A DNA stretch of 40,768 nt from CAZUFB01 sp048173955. GTDB taxonomy: Bacteria; Actinomycetota; Coriobacteriia; Coriobacteriales; UMGS124. Shown here in pieces: positions 1-8,924 of the stretch. The notes under the pieces were generated by a model that did no database searches, had not been told where the DNA came from, and worked only from the letters and a program-made list of their open reading frames with translations. The stretch's first letter is position 1; every line of letters begins with the position of its first letter. The position numbers and the translations under genes were made by a program. The stretch covers positions 1 through 40,768 of the forward strand of contig DBEYOB010000191.1 of the NCBI GenBank assembly GCA_048173955.1, given 5' to 3'.

Positions 1-31
1 GGGCGGGGCGGCGGACCTCGGCGCCGCCATG

Positions 32-685
32 CTACAGCTCGCCCGCGCGCAGCAGGCCGCAGACCTCGCCGAGGTCGGAGCAGACCGCCCGGCACAGCGC
101 GCGGATCTCGTCGGTCGGCTGCATGAGGTCGGGCACCATCACGGTGACGAAACCGCCCGCGGCGCCCGCGCGCACGCCGGCGAAGCTGTCCTCGAGCACC
201 AAGGTCGTCGCCGGGTCGCATCCCAGACGCCGCGCGGCCTCGAGGAAGATGTCAGGGTCGGGTTTGGAGCGGGCGACCTCGCCGCCGGCGACCACGGCGC
301 CGAAGCGGTCGGTCAGGCCCGCACGGGCCAGGTTGCCCTCGACCATCGCGCGCGGGCTCGACGAGGCAACCGCCCGCGGGATGTCCCGCTCCTCGAGGTA
401 GGCGAGCAGGCCGCCGAGCCCCGGCTTTGGGGGAACGCCCCGCGCGAAGCGCTCGGCCGCCAGACGGTCGAACTCCCGGCGGATGCCCGCGGCGTCGACG
501 TCGGGCCCATAGAAGCGCGCGATGATCGGCACCGTCTGCGGGGCGGCCACCCCGCGCGCCGCATCGGCCAGCCCCGGCAGCTCCCCGAGCCCGAACAGCG
601 CGAGCGCCGGCGCCCAGCAAGCCTTCCACAGCGGCTCGGTGTCGAACATGAGGCCGTCCATATCGAAGATGACGCCGGTGACCAT
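32..685 (-). CDS. HAD-superfamily hydrolase, beta-phosphoglucomutase-like
   Basis: This 217-residue protein is a cytosolic haloacid-dehalogenase-type phosphatase or phosphomutase. Motif I (FDMDG) gives the nucleophile Asp8 and the acid/base Asp10. A serine run at residues 108-110 is motif II, Lys141 in a SKPDPDIF stretch is motif III, and Glu165/Asp166 in VLEDS form motif IV. The helical cap lies between about residues 15 and 85, the subfamily I arrangement. Length is normal for the family. A GAGGGGAG ribosome site precedes the ATG. The substrate cannot be deduced, because sugar phosphates, phosphoglycolate and nucleotides are all used by relatives. It stands alone, on the same strand as the hydrolase gene upstream of it. 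The family is certain and the substrate unknown. Confidence 0.9.
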   Translation of the reverse strand: MVTGVIFDMDGLMFDTEPLWKACWAPALALFGLGELPGLADAARGVAAPQTVPIIARFYGPDVDAAGIRREFDRLAAERFARGVPPKPGLGGLLAYLEERDIPRAVASSSPRAMVEGNLARAGLTDRFGAVVAGGEVARSKPDPDIFLEAARRLGCDPATTLVLEDSFAGVRAGAAGGFVTVMVPDLMQPTDEIRALCRAVCSDLGEVCGLLRAGEL

Positions 686-784
686 GGCTGGGGCTCCCCT
701 CTCGGCACGACCGCGGGATGCGGACCGGGACAGTATACCCGTTGAGGACGCGTTAGAGCCGCTTACGGCCGACGCGTCAACGGG

Positions 785-1606
785 TTAAGAGTCCACACAG
801 GAGACGTTCGGAGCCCCCGCGGCATCGGCCCCTTCCGGATTGAGCGCATCGGACGCAAACGAAAGCCACTCGTCAGGGCGGTAGACCGCTAGAGTTCCGT
901 GGCCGCATCCCTTTGCCTCACGCACACGGCAGTGCGGGGCCTTGGAGACGAGCAGGCGTGCGGACTCCTTCACGCAGCGCATCTCGTGCTCCCCGTACCA
1001 GAACTCGATGTCTGCGCCCGATGTGCCGATCGCGTCTTTCAACCGGTACGATCCCATGTAGGTGCGATACACAGCCCGCAACGCCTTGCGGCTCAGGCGC
1101 GGCATGTCCTCGACGTAGCGCCTTTCCAGCTCGGGAGGGAACCTCATCTCGTCCGGGAAGAACGTCCTGAGCGCCCACATCTGCAGGCGGCAGGCGGCTT
1201 TGCCGAACATGAGCGGCCAAAGGAGCGCCGCGCAGGCGGAGCACGCCCTCGCCATGGCGGGCTGTGGGATGCAGAGCGCCCCGTCCACGATCGCGCGCCG
1301 CGCCACGTCGGGCCGCCGGCCCAGCATCTCCATGACGATCTGCCCGCCCAGCGAGACCCCTCCCAGCAGGAAAAGCCCGCCGCCGCACCGCGAGTCGACG
1401 TACTCGAGCAGGCCGCACGCCTCGTCCTCGGTGGAAACGTACTCCTCCCCGCACTCCTCCGCGTGCCCGTCGAGCGTGGGCAGGATCACGCGGAACCGTC
1501 CCTCCAGAGCGCGCGCCTGCCGCAGAAAGCCCCACCAGGCGTTGCCGGCGCCATGGACGAGCATCACGGCGGGGCTGCGCGGGTCGCCGAACTCGTGGAA
1601 GTTCAT
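785..1606 (-). CDS. Alpha/beta-fold hydrolase
   Basis: The protein is 273 residues when started at the ATG at 1606. It has the alpha/beta-hydrolase layout: an oxyanion-hole HGAGN at residues 18-22, the nucleophile elbow GVSLGG with Ser85, a likely acidic residue in WYGEHE near 206-208, and catalytic His236 in GCGHGT. No signal peptide is present, so it is probably cytosolic; ester or lipid substrates are typical of the fold but unproven here. The ATG overlaps, as ATGA, the stop codon that the upstream HTH gene would have if one base were removed from a C6 run at 1705-1710. In the sequence as given, the two genes read as one continuous 461-codon frame. I treat the hydrolase as a separate, translationally coupled gene. 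Confidence 0.8.
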   Translation of the reverse strand: MNFHEFGDPRSPAVMLVHGAGNAWWGFLRQARALEGRFRVILPTLDGHAEECGEEYVSTEDEACGLLEYVDSRCGGGLFLLGGVSLGGQIVMEMLGRRPDVARRAIVDGALCIPQPAMARACSACAALLWPLMFGKAACRLQMWALRTFFPDEMRFPPELERRYVEDMPRLSRKALRAVYRTYMGSYRLKDAIGTSGADIEFWYGEHEMRCVKESARLLVSKAPHCRVREAKGCGHGTLAVYRPDEWLSFASDALNPEGADAAGAPNVSCVDS

Positions 1607-2134
1607 CGCCTGCCCTCCTCGCCCCTCGCGCCCCCTTCGGGCGGTGCGGAGACGATTTCGAGGATTCGCAGGCGCCTTCCCTTCTCGGCGGCGTTTCCCA
1701 GAAGCCCCCCGATCGCCCTCCGCGATGCGGGAGAGCAGCGCGTCGTACTCCTCGTCGGTCGCCCAGAAACGGGCGGGCTGGAAGAACACCCTGTCGGCAG
1801 CGAGGTTCGCGTTTCCGTTCGCAAAGTAGGCGTCCATCGTTCCCATTGACTCGAGGTGGAGGGCGGCAGAAAGGGCGCGCGCGTCCTGGGGGGAAGGATT
1901 TACCACCCGCGGCGACGGCACGTACGTCTTCTCCGTGGCACCGCGAACCCGCCTCATCCGCGCCACCTCGATGGCGCCGCCCTCCTCGAGAGCCTTGACG
2001 TGTCGGTAGGCGGTGGCGCGAGGCACGTCCTCCATAGCCTCGGCAATCTCCTTCGCCGTAGCCTCGCCCGCCGCACGCAGGTGCTGCAGCGCTCTGAGCC
2101 GCACGGGGTGGAGCACGAGCTCGTTCCAGTCCAT
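1603..2134 (-). CDS. ArsR-like winged-helix regulator, apparent frameshift near its 3' end
   Basis: The N-terminal 70 residues form an ArsR-like winged helix (LHPVRLRALQHL, AKEIAEAM, RATAYRHVKALEEGG), which suggests a small dimeric transcription factor. The rest is a helical C-terminal region containing YFANGNANLAADRVFF. The start at 2134 is chosen because an AGAGGA ribosome site precedes it; an earlier TTG at 2170 would lie inside an inverted repeat. In the sequence as read, the frame runs on through a basic, low-complexity stretch into the hydrolase. Dropping one base of the C6 run at 1705-1710 instead gives a natural-looking tail and a TGA at 1605-1603 that overlaps the hydrolase ATG. The regulator probably controls itself and the hydrolase through the GTCTCA repeat upstream. 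The frameshift could be a sequencing error or a real mutation. Confidence 0.7.
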
Positions 2135-2151
2135 GCTGTTCCTCTCTATTA

Positions 2152-2167
2152 GTCTCAATAATGAGAC
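2152..2167 (-). promoter_or_regulatory. Inverted-repeat operator candidate upstream of HTH gene
   Basis: A perfect GTCTCA-ATAA-TGAGAC repeat sits 17 bases upstream of the HTH start. With TT on both outer sides it extends to 8 of 9 matching positions per arm. The position between promoter and ribosome site is typical of autoregulation by ArsR-type repressors. The repeat is seen directly and its role is inferred. Confidence 0.5.
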
Positions 2168-2383
2168 CAATAATAGCGGGAAGCGGCGCCCGCATCAACG
2201 TGACGAAGGGGAGGACGCGCTCAAGGGGACCGTCCTGACGCACGCCGCCGCGGCGGCGCCCCGCGCCGCATGAATCGCAACAGAGGCGGTGTCATGTCCA
2301 GCGCCGGCGCATGCACCGTCCCGACGCGCGACAAACCCGGCGTACAATGCACCTTGCAAACCAGTCCCAGGAAGGGTGACACC

Positions 2384-3784
2384 ATGCCCGTACATCAGAC
2401 TCCCAGCGAACCGTCCGATAGCCCCGCGCGACCGGACGACCGCGCCCAGCCCGGCGGCAACGCCCAGGCCGGCGGTGCAAAACCGTCGTCGTCGAAGGGC
2501 GGGTGCGTCCTCGTCCTCCTGGTCATCGCGCTGATCTGGTTCGGCCCGGGAATCTGGGACGCCGTCTTTGGCGGAGGGGATCCCGCGCCCGCCGAATCCA
2601 CGGCAGCATCCGACCGGCAGGACTCCGGCAGCGAAGGGGTCGACCCTTCCGCCTCCGACGGCGCCGGCGGCACCGACGACGGCAGCACCGACGACAGCGC
2701 GGAAACCCCCTGGTACGAGTCCATCCCCACCGACATCCCGATCGTCGACTTCCGCAACGATCCCGACGACCCCACCTCCAACGACCGCTTCCTCGACGCG
2801 CGCGACGAGCTCTACCGGCTCATCGGCGACTTTGCGCCCGAGGTCTACGTCATCGGGCTCAACCCGTCGTGGAGCTTCTTCGACCCGTCCCAGTTCTGGC
2901 TCGAGGGCTACACGAACATGACGGCGTACAGCTACGACCCCGACGACGAATACAACTCGACCCAGCACGGCATCGTGAGCTTCTCCTACAACTGCACGCC
3001 CGAGGAGCGCGACGCCATGCAGGCCCAGGTGGACGCGGCGTCGCAGGAGATCCTCGCATGCATCCCCGCAGGCGCGGACGATTGGACGGCAGCGCTCGCC
3101 ATCTACGACGAGCTCGTGCGCCGTATAACCTACGACCCCGCCGTCAAGGCGGGCACGGGCGAAGGCAGCCTGCACTGCCAGGACATCTACGGCGCCCTGG
3201 TGGAGCACAACGCCGTATGCATGGGGTACGCCTACGCGTTCGACCACCTCTGCGGGCTGGCCGGCGTCGCCGCCAACCTCGTGCTGTCCGACGACGGAAG
3301 CCACATCTACTCCGCCTTCGCCGAGCAGTGGGACGACGGCAGCTGGCACTGGTGCTTCGTCGACCCCACCTGGGGCGATATCGACCAGGCCGACGTCGGC
3401 GGCAGGGCCTATGTGGACCACAGCTACTTCGGCGTGTCCGAGGAGGAGATCGAGCGCTACGAGTCGCACGACGTCCGGATGAGCGCCTTCATCGGCTACG
3501 ACGCGAGCCTCGGCTGGCACGCGCGCACCGGGGCCTACCTCTACGATGCCGGCTACGAGTCGATACGCTCCGTGTTCGCGCAGCAGTACGCCGGGGGCGG
3601 CAACTGCCTCGAGGTCCGGTTCGACACCGACGAGGCCTACCGCCAGGCATGCGACAGCCTGCTGGCCGACGACTGCGCGACGCTCCACGCGATGCTCGGC
3701 GAGCTCGGATGCGACGGGGCGCTGCGCTACTGGACGAACGACACGGCCAAGACGATCTGCGTCGGGCTCAACGCAGCGCTCTAG
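2384..3784 (+). CDS. Membrane-anchored transglutaminase-like protein
   Basis: The product has 466 residues. A hydrophilic N-terminus is followed by one membrane segment at about residues 41-57, then a Ser/Asp/Gly-rich linker (65-108), and an extracytoplasmic domain. Residues 230-335 form a transglutaminase-like (papain-fold) core: a probable nucleophile Cys279 in AVCMGYA, His307 in SHIYSAF, and Asp327 in VDPTWGD, in the usual Cys-His-Asp order. In bacteria this fold usually acts as a protease, amidase or peptide cross-linker rather than as a true transglutaminase, and the substrate is not evident. The start at 2384 has a CCAGGAAGGG ribosome site; an in-frame earlier ATG at 2270 lacks one. It is convergent with the thioesterase gene downstream. 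Confidence 0.8.
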   Translation: MPVHQTPSEPSDSPARPDDRAQPGGNAQAGGAKPSSSKGGCVLVLLVIALIWFGPGIWDAVFGGGDPAPAESTAASDRQDSGSEGVDPSASDGAGGTDDGSTDDSAETPWYESIPTDIPIVDFRNDPDDPTSNDRFLDARDELYRLIGDFAPEVYVIGLNPSWSFFDPSQFWLEGYTNMTAYSYDPDDEYNSTQHGIVSFSYNCTPEERDAMQAQVDAASQEILACIPAGADDWTAALAIYDELVRRITYDPAVKAGTGEGSLHCQDIYGALVEHNAVCMGYAYAFDHLCGLAGVAANLVLSDDGSHIYSAFAEQWDDGSWHWCFVDPTWGDIDQADVGGRAYVDHSYFGVSEEEIERYESHDVRMSAFIGYDASLGWHARTGAYLYDAGYESIRSVFAQQYAGGGNCLEVRFDTDEAYRQACDSLLADDCATLHAMLGELGCDGALRYWTNDTAKTICVGLNAAL

Positions 3785-3880
3785 CAGGCGCGCGATGACA
3801 GGAGCGGCACGGGGCGACAACGGTCCGAGTCACGGCGCGCAATGCGGCGGCAACCCGGACCAGGCGCGCGGAGCTCGTCC

Positions 3881-4648
3881 CTAGAACCCCAGGCACACCA
3901 CGGCGTAGGACGACTCGCCCTCGTCGGCCAGGTCGACCACCCAGCCGTCGTCGAGGGGATGGATTCGCGGGTAGATGGTGTCGCCGAGCCGGGCCGCGGT
4001 GCAGTACTGCACGTCGAGCCGACGCAGCGGACCGGGCTGGCGCGCCGGAACCGCCTCCGACAGCAGGGCGGTCCCACCGGACGCCGGAGCCGCCTCGGAC
4101 AGCGCCCCCAACGCGATGTTGACGTACTGCGCGTTATTCACGTGGTGGTTCGTATCGATGTACGCCTGGGTCACCGCCACCGGCGGCATCGGGACCCCCG
4201 CGCCGGGCCGGTCGATCCTGCGCTGCACGGGCGGCATGTCGAGTGGGACGGCGCGCAGGTCGGCCTCGTAGGGGGCAATCTCCTCGGCAGGCGGGCGCAT
4301 GGGCCGGCCCGTCTCGTCGTCGTACATGAACCACAGCGAGTCGGCGCTCACAAGCCGCTCCCCCGCGCGGTCGAGCGTAAAGTTGCGGTGCGCGAACAGG
4401 CCTTTGAAGGAGGTCGCCCACGTGCTCACGACGATCTCGTCGGTAAAGCGGGGCAACTCGGCGATTCGGACCTCCCACGCGGCGAGCAGCCAGCGGCGGC
4501 CCACCTCGTTCGCATGGGACACGCCCACGCCCAGCGCCTCCGACTGGAACAGCGCCCCGTCCTGCAGGTAGCTCAGCAGCGCCGCCGGGGACAGCGTGCC
4601 CCGCTCGTCGACCTCGCTGTAGCGAACCCTGCTGGAAAACGAATACAT
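3881..4648 (-). CDS. Acyl-ACP thioesterase
   Basis: This 255-residue protein has two hot-dog folds in tandem, the layout of FatA/FatB-type acyl-ACP thioesterases, which release fatty acids from acyl carrier protein. The first fold contains RVRYSEVDERG and a long hydrophobic helix around FQSEALGVGV. The second contains the active-site stretch DTNHHVNNAQYVN (about 165-177), where Asp165, Asn167 and His169 match the plant enzymes' catalytic residues. The bacterial form lacks a transit peptide, and its length is normal for bacterial homologues. It begins at the ATG at 4648 after a GGGGGTG site. A longer in-frame extension to 4753 has no ribosome site. The chain length specificity is unknown. Confidence 0.85.
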   Translation of the reverse strand: MYSFSSRVRYSEVDERGTLSPAALLSYLQDGALFQSEALGVGVSHANEVGRRWLLAAWEVRIAELPRFTDEIVVSTWATSFKGLFAHRNFTLDRAGERLVSADSLWFMYDDETGRPMRPPAEEIAPYEADLRAVPLDMPPVQRRIDRPGAGVPMPPVAVTQAYIDTNHHVNNAQYVNIALGALSEAAPASGGTALLSEAVPARQPGPLRRLDVQYCTAARLGDTIYPRIHPLDDGWVVDLADEGESSYAVVCLGF

Positions 4649-5291
4649 TGAGACACCCCCGTAGCAAAACAAGCCAGATTCGATGACCCGCGGCCAGACC
4701 AGAAAGCCCGTGGCCGAAATCGGTTTATAGCCGCCGCCTGCAGACCGGCGCAACCTAGGGGCAGGCCGCGGGCAGGCTATGGGCGGACTTGGACAGGCAA
4801 GCTGTACTGTGGCACTTCGCCATGAAGCGCAGAATTGCTGGCGGCCAACGCGGCCGGAGCCGATGTCCTTGTCGCCGCAACCGGTGAAGCCTTCCCGCAG
4901 ACCGCGGCCCCTGCTGTCCTTCCGACGGAAAATCGCCGTCGCGTAGCAGATCTGACGGGTATGTACGGTCCAGGCGGGGCCCGGGCGGGGCCCAGGCGGG
5001 GCATCCAGGGCAGCTTTGATATTCTACCATAGTAGCAAGCTGCGAAAACAGCCGGTTGGCGAAGGCTCCAGAGGGCAGCCGGGACCGATTCCGGCACTTC
5101 CCGCCGCGCATACCCGTTCAATCTGCTACGCAAAGCGCAAAATCGGTCGGAAGCAGGCATCAGACAGCAGGGCGGGCGCCCGCATTCGCGCAGGCACCCG
5201 CCCCGTTCGTTCGTATCGGTTCCGCCGGCTTCACTGCACGCTCGCTAGCCGCACCGCTCGTCGCGCCGTCCGGCGCCGGCCCTCCCGACCG
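4649..5291. other. Intergenic region without a recognisable gene
   Basis: I see no convincing gene here. The stretch holds a GGCGGGGCCC-type short direct repetition at about 4973-5003, a small hairpin (CGACGG/CCGTCG) at 4923-4941, and a pair of inverted 23-nt arms listed separately. Open frames on both strands lack ribosome sites and any family resemblance. Confidence 0.5.
4941..5131. repeat. Inverted-repeat element, 23-nt arms
   Basis: The left arm at 4941-4963 and the right arm at 5109-5131 are inverted copies that align without gaps at 20 of 23 positions, 11 of them contiguous (GCGTAGCAGAT). The arms enclose 145 nt. No transposase is present. It could be a small non-autonomous element, a pair of binding sites, or a large stem-loop. 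Confidence 0.45.
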
Positions 5292-6827
5292 CTACGCGCG
5301 CGCCTCGGCGGCAGCGGCGGACTCGCCGGCGATGTGGCCCCAGACCAGGCCGCCGGTCAGCGAGGTGCCCGAACCCGGGTAGTACAGGCCATACCAGCCG
5401 CCCGAGTTCATACCGCCGGCGTACAGGCCGGGGATGACCTCGCCGTTGTTGTCGATGACCTGGGCGTTGGTGTCGATGAGCAGGCCGCCGAGCGAGCCGA
5501 GGTTCGCGCTCACGTTGAGGTTCGCGTAGTAGCGCGGGCCGTCGAGCGGGATGAGCTGCGTGTCGCGGTTGTACTCGAGGTCCTCGCCGCTCTCGGCGAT
5601 GTTCTGGTTCCACAGGTCGATCGTGTTCTGCAGGTTGCTCGCCGGCACGCCGATCTGCTCGGCCAGCTCGGCGATGCTGTCGGCGCCGAAGATGGTGCCG
5701 TCGGCCACGGCCGCCTCGACGTCGGCCGCCCAGGGGGTGAGACCCTGGTCGATCGCGTTGTGGTCGAAGATCATGTACGTGTGGCCGCCGAGCTGGGTCT
5801 CCTGCTGCCAGATGGCGCGGTAGGTGTAGGCGTAGGTGGCGTCCTCGCACACGAAGCGCCTGCCCTTGCAGTTCACGAAGATGCAGGGGATGAGCGGCAG
5901 GTCGTTGGCGGTGGCGTTGCCGGTCGCCATGTCGTAGTCGATGGTGCCGCCCACGCTGGCGAGCTGGGCGTTCACCGCAAGGCCCATGCGGATGCCGTCG
6001 CCGTTGGCGTGCTCGGAGATGTAGCTCATCTGCGTGGTGAGGTCCCAGTACTGCTGCTGGTTGAAGCTCTTGCAGAGGTCCTCGGCGCGGTCGATGCCGC
6101 CCAGTGCCATGATGACGCCCTTGGAGGCCTTGATGGCGAGCTCGGCGCCGTCGCGCTCGACGATGGCGCCCATGACGCCCTTGTCGGCGGAGTACACGAG
6201 GCGCAGGGCCTTGGTGTTGAACTCGAAGCGCGCGCCCAGCGCCTCCGCCTCTGCGGCCTCGGCGTCGGTCAGGACGCCGCCCTGGCCGGCAGCTCCACCG
6301 CCCTCGTAGACGTGGATGCGGTCGGCGTGCAGGCCCTCGGTGACGTAGGGCACGTGGCAGTTGCCGTAGACCTTGTTCCAATTGATGCCGATGGTCGAGA
6401 GCCACTCGATGAGCTCGGGGGCGCGGTTGCACATCGTGGTGACGAGGTCCTCGTGCGCGATGCCCTCGGCCTGCTCGATGTAGCACTGGGCGTGCTTCTC
6501 GGGCGTGTCGTCCTGGAAGTCGGTGAACTCCTTCTGCCACTGGGTGCCGGCGGCCTGGATGACGCCGCCTGAAAGCGCGGTGGTGCCACCGGTGCCCTCG
6601 GCCACGTCGATCACGAGCACGTCGGCGCCGGCCTCGGCGGCCGCGCAGGCGGCGGACAGGCCGGTGCCGCCCGCGCCCAGGATCAGGACCTCGCACTCCT
6701 CGTCCCATGCCTCGGGCTCGGAAACGGCGGCGGCGTCGCCGAGCGCCACGCCGGGGACGGCGGCGGCCAGGGCGGCGGCTCCGCAGGCGGCGGCGCCAAC
6801 AAAGGTGCGACGGGTCATTTCTGCCAT
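5292..6827 (-). CDS. Tat-exported FAD-dependent reductase, fumarate-reductase/urocanate-reductase-like
   Basis: The product is 511 residues. It starts with a twin-arginine signal (TRRTF at 5-9, followed by an alanine-rich hydrophobic stretch to about 30), so it is folded with its flavin and exported. The FAD Rossmann motif GAGGTG is at 51-56 and the downstream acidic end of the fold is VLVID. The C-terminus has the family's flavin-contacting pattern (GLYAGGMNSGG, then GSGTSLTGGLVWGHIAG). There is no heme-binding CxxCH and no FMN-binding domain, so a separate electron donor is required. The family reduces C=C bonds of fumarate, urocanate or related acids; the substrate is not readable. A GGGGAG ribosome site precedes the ATG. 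It is transcribed alone, with no regulator immediately next to it. Confidence 0.88.
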   Translation of the reverse strand: MAEMTRRTFVGAAACGAAALAAAVPGVALGDAAAVSEPEAWDEECEVLILGAGGTGLSAACAAAEAGADVLVIDVAEGTGGTTALSGGVIQAAGTQWQKEFTDFQDDTPEKHAQCYIEQAEGIAHEDLVTTMCNRAPELIEWLSTIGINWNKVYGNCHVPYVTEGLHADRIHVYEGGGAAGQGGVLTDAEAAEAEALGARFEFNTKALRLVYSADKGVMGAIVERDGAELAIKASKGVIMALGGIDRAEDLCKSFNQQQYWDLTTQMSYISEHANGDGIRMGLAVNAQLASVGGTIDYDMATGNATANDLPLIPCIFVNCKGRRFVCEDATYAYTYRAIWQQETQLGGHTYMIFDHNAIDQGLTPWAADVEAAVADGTIFGADSIAELAEQIGVPASNLQNTIDLWNQNIAESGEDLEYNRDTQLIPLDGPRYYANLNVSANLGSLGGLLIDTNAQVIDNNGEVIPGLYAGGMNSGGWYGLYYPGSGTSLTGGLVWGHIAGESAAAAEARA

Positions 6828-7003
6828 GGTGAATCTCCCCTTTCAACCGGTTCGGGCGCGCGGCGCGGCGGCCTCGCCTTGGCGCGCCACCGGACGATTC
6901 CTCCGCCCCGGTGTCGCCAGGGGCCGCATCCTGCGGCCGAGCGCCCCCTTGCATGCCTCAACTATGCCACGCCGCACGCCCCGCCGCATCACCCCGATGG
7001 CAA

Positions 7004-7036
7004 AGAACCCCTACCACGTTGGGTGGTAGGGGTTCT
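7004..7036 (-). terminator. Strong hairpin terminator after nicotinate phosphoribosyltransferase
   Basis: A perfect 14-bp stem (AGAACCCCTACCAC paired with its complement) has a 5-nt loop. On the minus strand it is followed by TTTGCC. It lies about 110 nt past the stop codon at 7145. Confidence 0.8.
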
Positions 7037-7144
7037 CACCTGCGAAAACGCAACCTCTGCAACCGGAGGCGCCGGGGCGCCGCGCACCTACCGCAAGGTC
7101 GCCGCACACCAGCCGCCGGGCCGCCAGGCGACGGCGGGGCGCCC

Positions 7145-8590
7145 CTAGCCGTGCGCGCGGAGCACGCGCATCTTGAGGTCGAAGTAGGCGGGGGACATGT
7201 CGATGTAGTGGCGGTGCGGGTTCTCGAAGCGCTGCTCCTCGGGCCAGATCTCGCCCTCCAGCTGCCCGCGCACGAACGACCGGATGGCGCACAGGTCGGG
7301 GCGCTCCCCCACGGGCTTGCCGTCGCGGACGACCGTCTTCAGGAGCGGCCGCGCCGTGCATCCCTCGAACCAGCGCTGCTCCCAGGGCTTCTCGGGATCG
7401 ACGTAGCGGTACGGCGCGCTCAGGTCGACCTCCTCGTCGCGGGAGGCGATCAGGTCGGCCACGGCCATCCCCTCGGCGTCGTAGACGCGCCACACCTGCT
7501 TGCGGCCGGGGTTCGTGATCTTCTCGGGCGCCTCGGAGAGCTTGATGCGCGGCTCGAACTCCCCGTCGCGCTCGACGCCCACCATCTTGTAGACGGCGCC
7601 GAACACCGGGTCGCTCGCCGCGGTGATGAGCCGCTCCCCCACGCCGAACGAGTCGACCAGGCCGCCCTGGTCGACGATCGAGCGGATCGTGTACTCGTCG
7701 AGGCTGTTCGACACGATTATCTTGCAGTCATCCAGCCCCGCCTCGTCGAGCATCGCCCTGATGCGCTTCGAGAGGTAGGCGAGGTCGCCCGAGTCGATGC
7801 GGACGCCCCTGAGGCGCTCGCCGCGCGGCTCGAGCACCTCGTGCGCCGTGCGAATTGCGTTGGGGATGCCCGAGCGCAGCACGTCGTAGGTGTCGACGAG
7901 CAGCACGGTCCCGTGCGGATAGGTCTCGGCGTAGGCGCGGAAGGCCTCGAACTCGTCGTCGTGGAACATCACCCAGCTGTGCGCCATCGTGCCGCTCACC
8001 GGGATGCCGAACTTCTGCCCCGCCAGCACGGTCGCCGTGGAGTCGACGCCCCCGATGTAGGCCGCACGCGCGCCGTACACCGCGGCGTCGACGTTGTGGG
8101 CCCGGCGCGCACCGAAGTCGGAGACCCCGCGGCCCGCCGCGGCGCGCACGATGCGGGCGGCCTTGGTGGCGATCAGCGACTGGTGGTTCACCTGCGCGAG
8201 CAGCATGGTCTCGACGAGCTGCGCGTCGAGCAGGGGCGCCGTGACGCTGACCAGGGTCTCGCCGGGATAGACGATCGTCCCCTCGGCCATCGCCTCGACG
8301 TCGCCGCGGAAGTGGTAGCCCTCGAGGTAGCGCAGGAAGTCCTCGCCGAACAGGCCGAGCGAGCGGAAGTAGTCGATGTCCTCGGGCTCGAAGTGCATGC
8401 CGACGATCATGTCGAGCATCTGCTCGAGCCCGGCGAACACCGCGAAGCCGCCGCCGTCGGGGTTCTTGCGGTAGAAGAGGTCGAACGTCACGTTGCGCTG
8501 CGCGTTGCCGTGCGCGAAGTAGCCGTTGGCCATCGTCATCTCGTAGAGGTCCATCATCATGCTGAGGTTGCGCCTGTCGCACTGCGCCAT
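7145..8590 (-). CDS. pncB: Nicotinate phosphoribosyltransferase
   Basis: This 481-residue cytosolic enzyme joins nicotinate to phosphoribosyl pyrophosphate, the first step of NAD salvage by the Preiss-Handler route. Recognisable family stretches include LSMMMDLYEMTMANGYF at the N-terminus, TATKA-like SLIATKAARIVRAA, the substrate-binding DFGARRAHNVDAA, GTMAHSWVMF, VDTYDVLRSG, and the phosphate-site VRIDSGDLAYLS. The start at 8590 follows a GGAAGGGCGG site; a longer in-frame extension to 8683 looks non-coding. The C-terminal 120 residues (LSAPYRYVDPEKPWEQ onward) match the longer actinobacterial/firmicute form. The gene is followed by a strong terminator and is divergent from the M42 peptidase gene. 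Confidence 0.95.
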   Translation of the reverse strand: MAQCDRRNLSMMMDLYEMTMANGYFAHGNAQRNVTFDLFYRKNPDGGGFAVFAGLEQMLDMIVGMHFEPEDIDYFRSLGLFGEDFLRYLEGYHFRGDVEAMAEGTIVYPGETLVSVTAPLLDAQLVETMLLAQVNHQSLIATKAARIVRAAAGRGVSDFGARRAHNVDAAVYGARAAYIGGVDSTATVLAGQKFGIPVSGTMAHSWVMFHDDEFEAFRAYAETYPHGTVLLVDTYDVLRSGIPNAIRTAHEVLEPRGERLRGVRIDSGDLAYLSKRIRAMLDEAGLDDCKIIVSNSLDEYTIRSIVDQGGLVDSFGVGERLITAASDPVFGAVYKMVGVERDGEFEPRIKLSEAPEKITNPGRKQVWRVYDAEGMAVADLIASRDEEVDLSAPYRYVDPEKPWEQRWFEGCTARPLLKTVVRDGKPVGERPDLCAIRSFVRGQLEGEIWPEEQRFENPHRHYIDMSPAYFDLKMRVLRAHG

Positions 8591-8788
8591 GGCCCGCCGC
8601 CCTTCCGCCCTGCCACCGGGCTCGCTTGTTTCGCGCTCAAACAATCCGCAGAGTCGCCGGGGCCGCGTTCCGCTCGGGCTCACGTGCGACCAGCACGCAT
8701 CGCCCTCGCGCGCCTTGCCCCGGCGACCCCGAGTTTCGCGCTAGTGTATATCCTGCCCCTCGTCCCGCGCCCCATTTGTATGAACCCC

Positions 8789-8803
8789 GCGCTGAAATAG
8801 CGC
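8789..8803. promoter_or_regulatory. Short inverted repeat in the divergent pncB/M42 promoter region
   Basis: GCGCT-GAAAT-AGCGC lies between the two divergent genes. A CTGACA/TAGAAT pair (8808-8813, 8833-8838, 19-nt spacing) could be the plus-strand promoter. The repeat is short and its role is uncertain. Confidence 0.25.
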
Positions 8804-8924
8804 AGAGCTGACAGGTGCGGCAGCAAAACGCATAGAATGGCGACCCGAGCGGAACGTGCGCCCTGCCGCGCGCCCCGCCCGCACGGGTCCTGTCCATCGT
8901 TCCAGCAAAGGAGCCTGGCTCAAC

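Noticed and set aside
2384..3784. True transglutaminase function
   Set aside because: The Cys-His-Asp fold is present, but most bacterial members are proteases or amidases, so only the fold is claimed.
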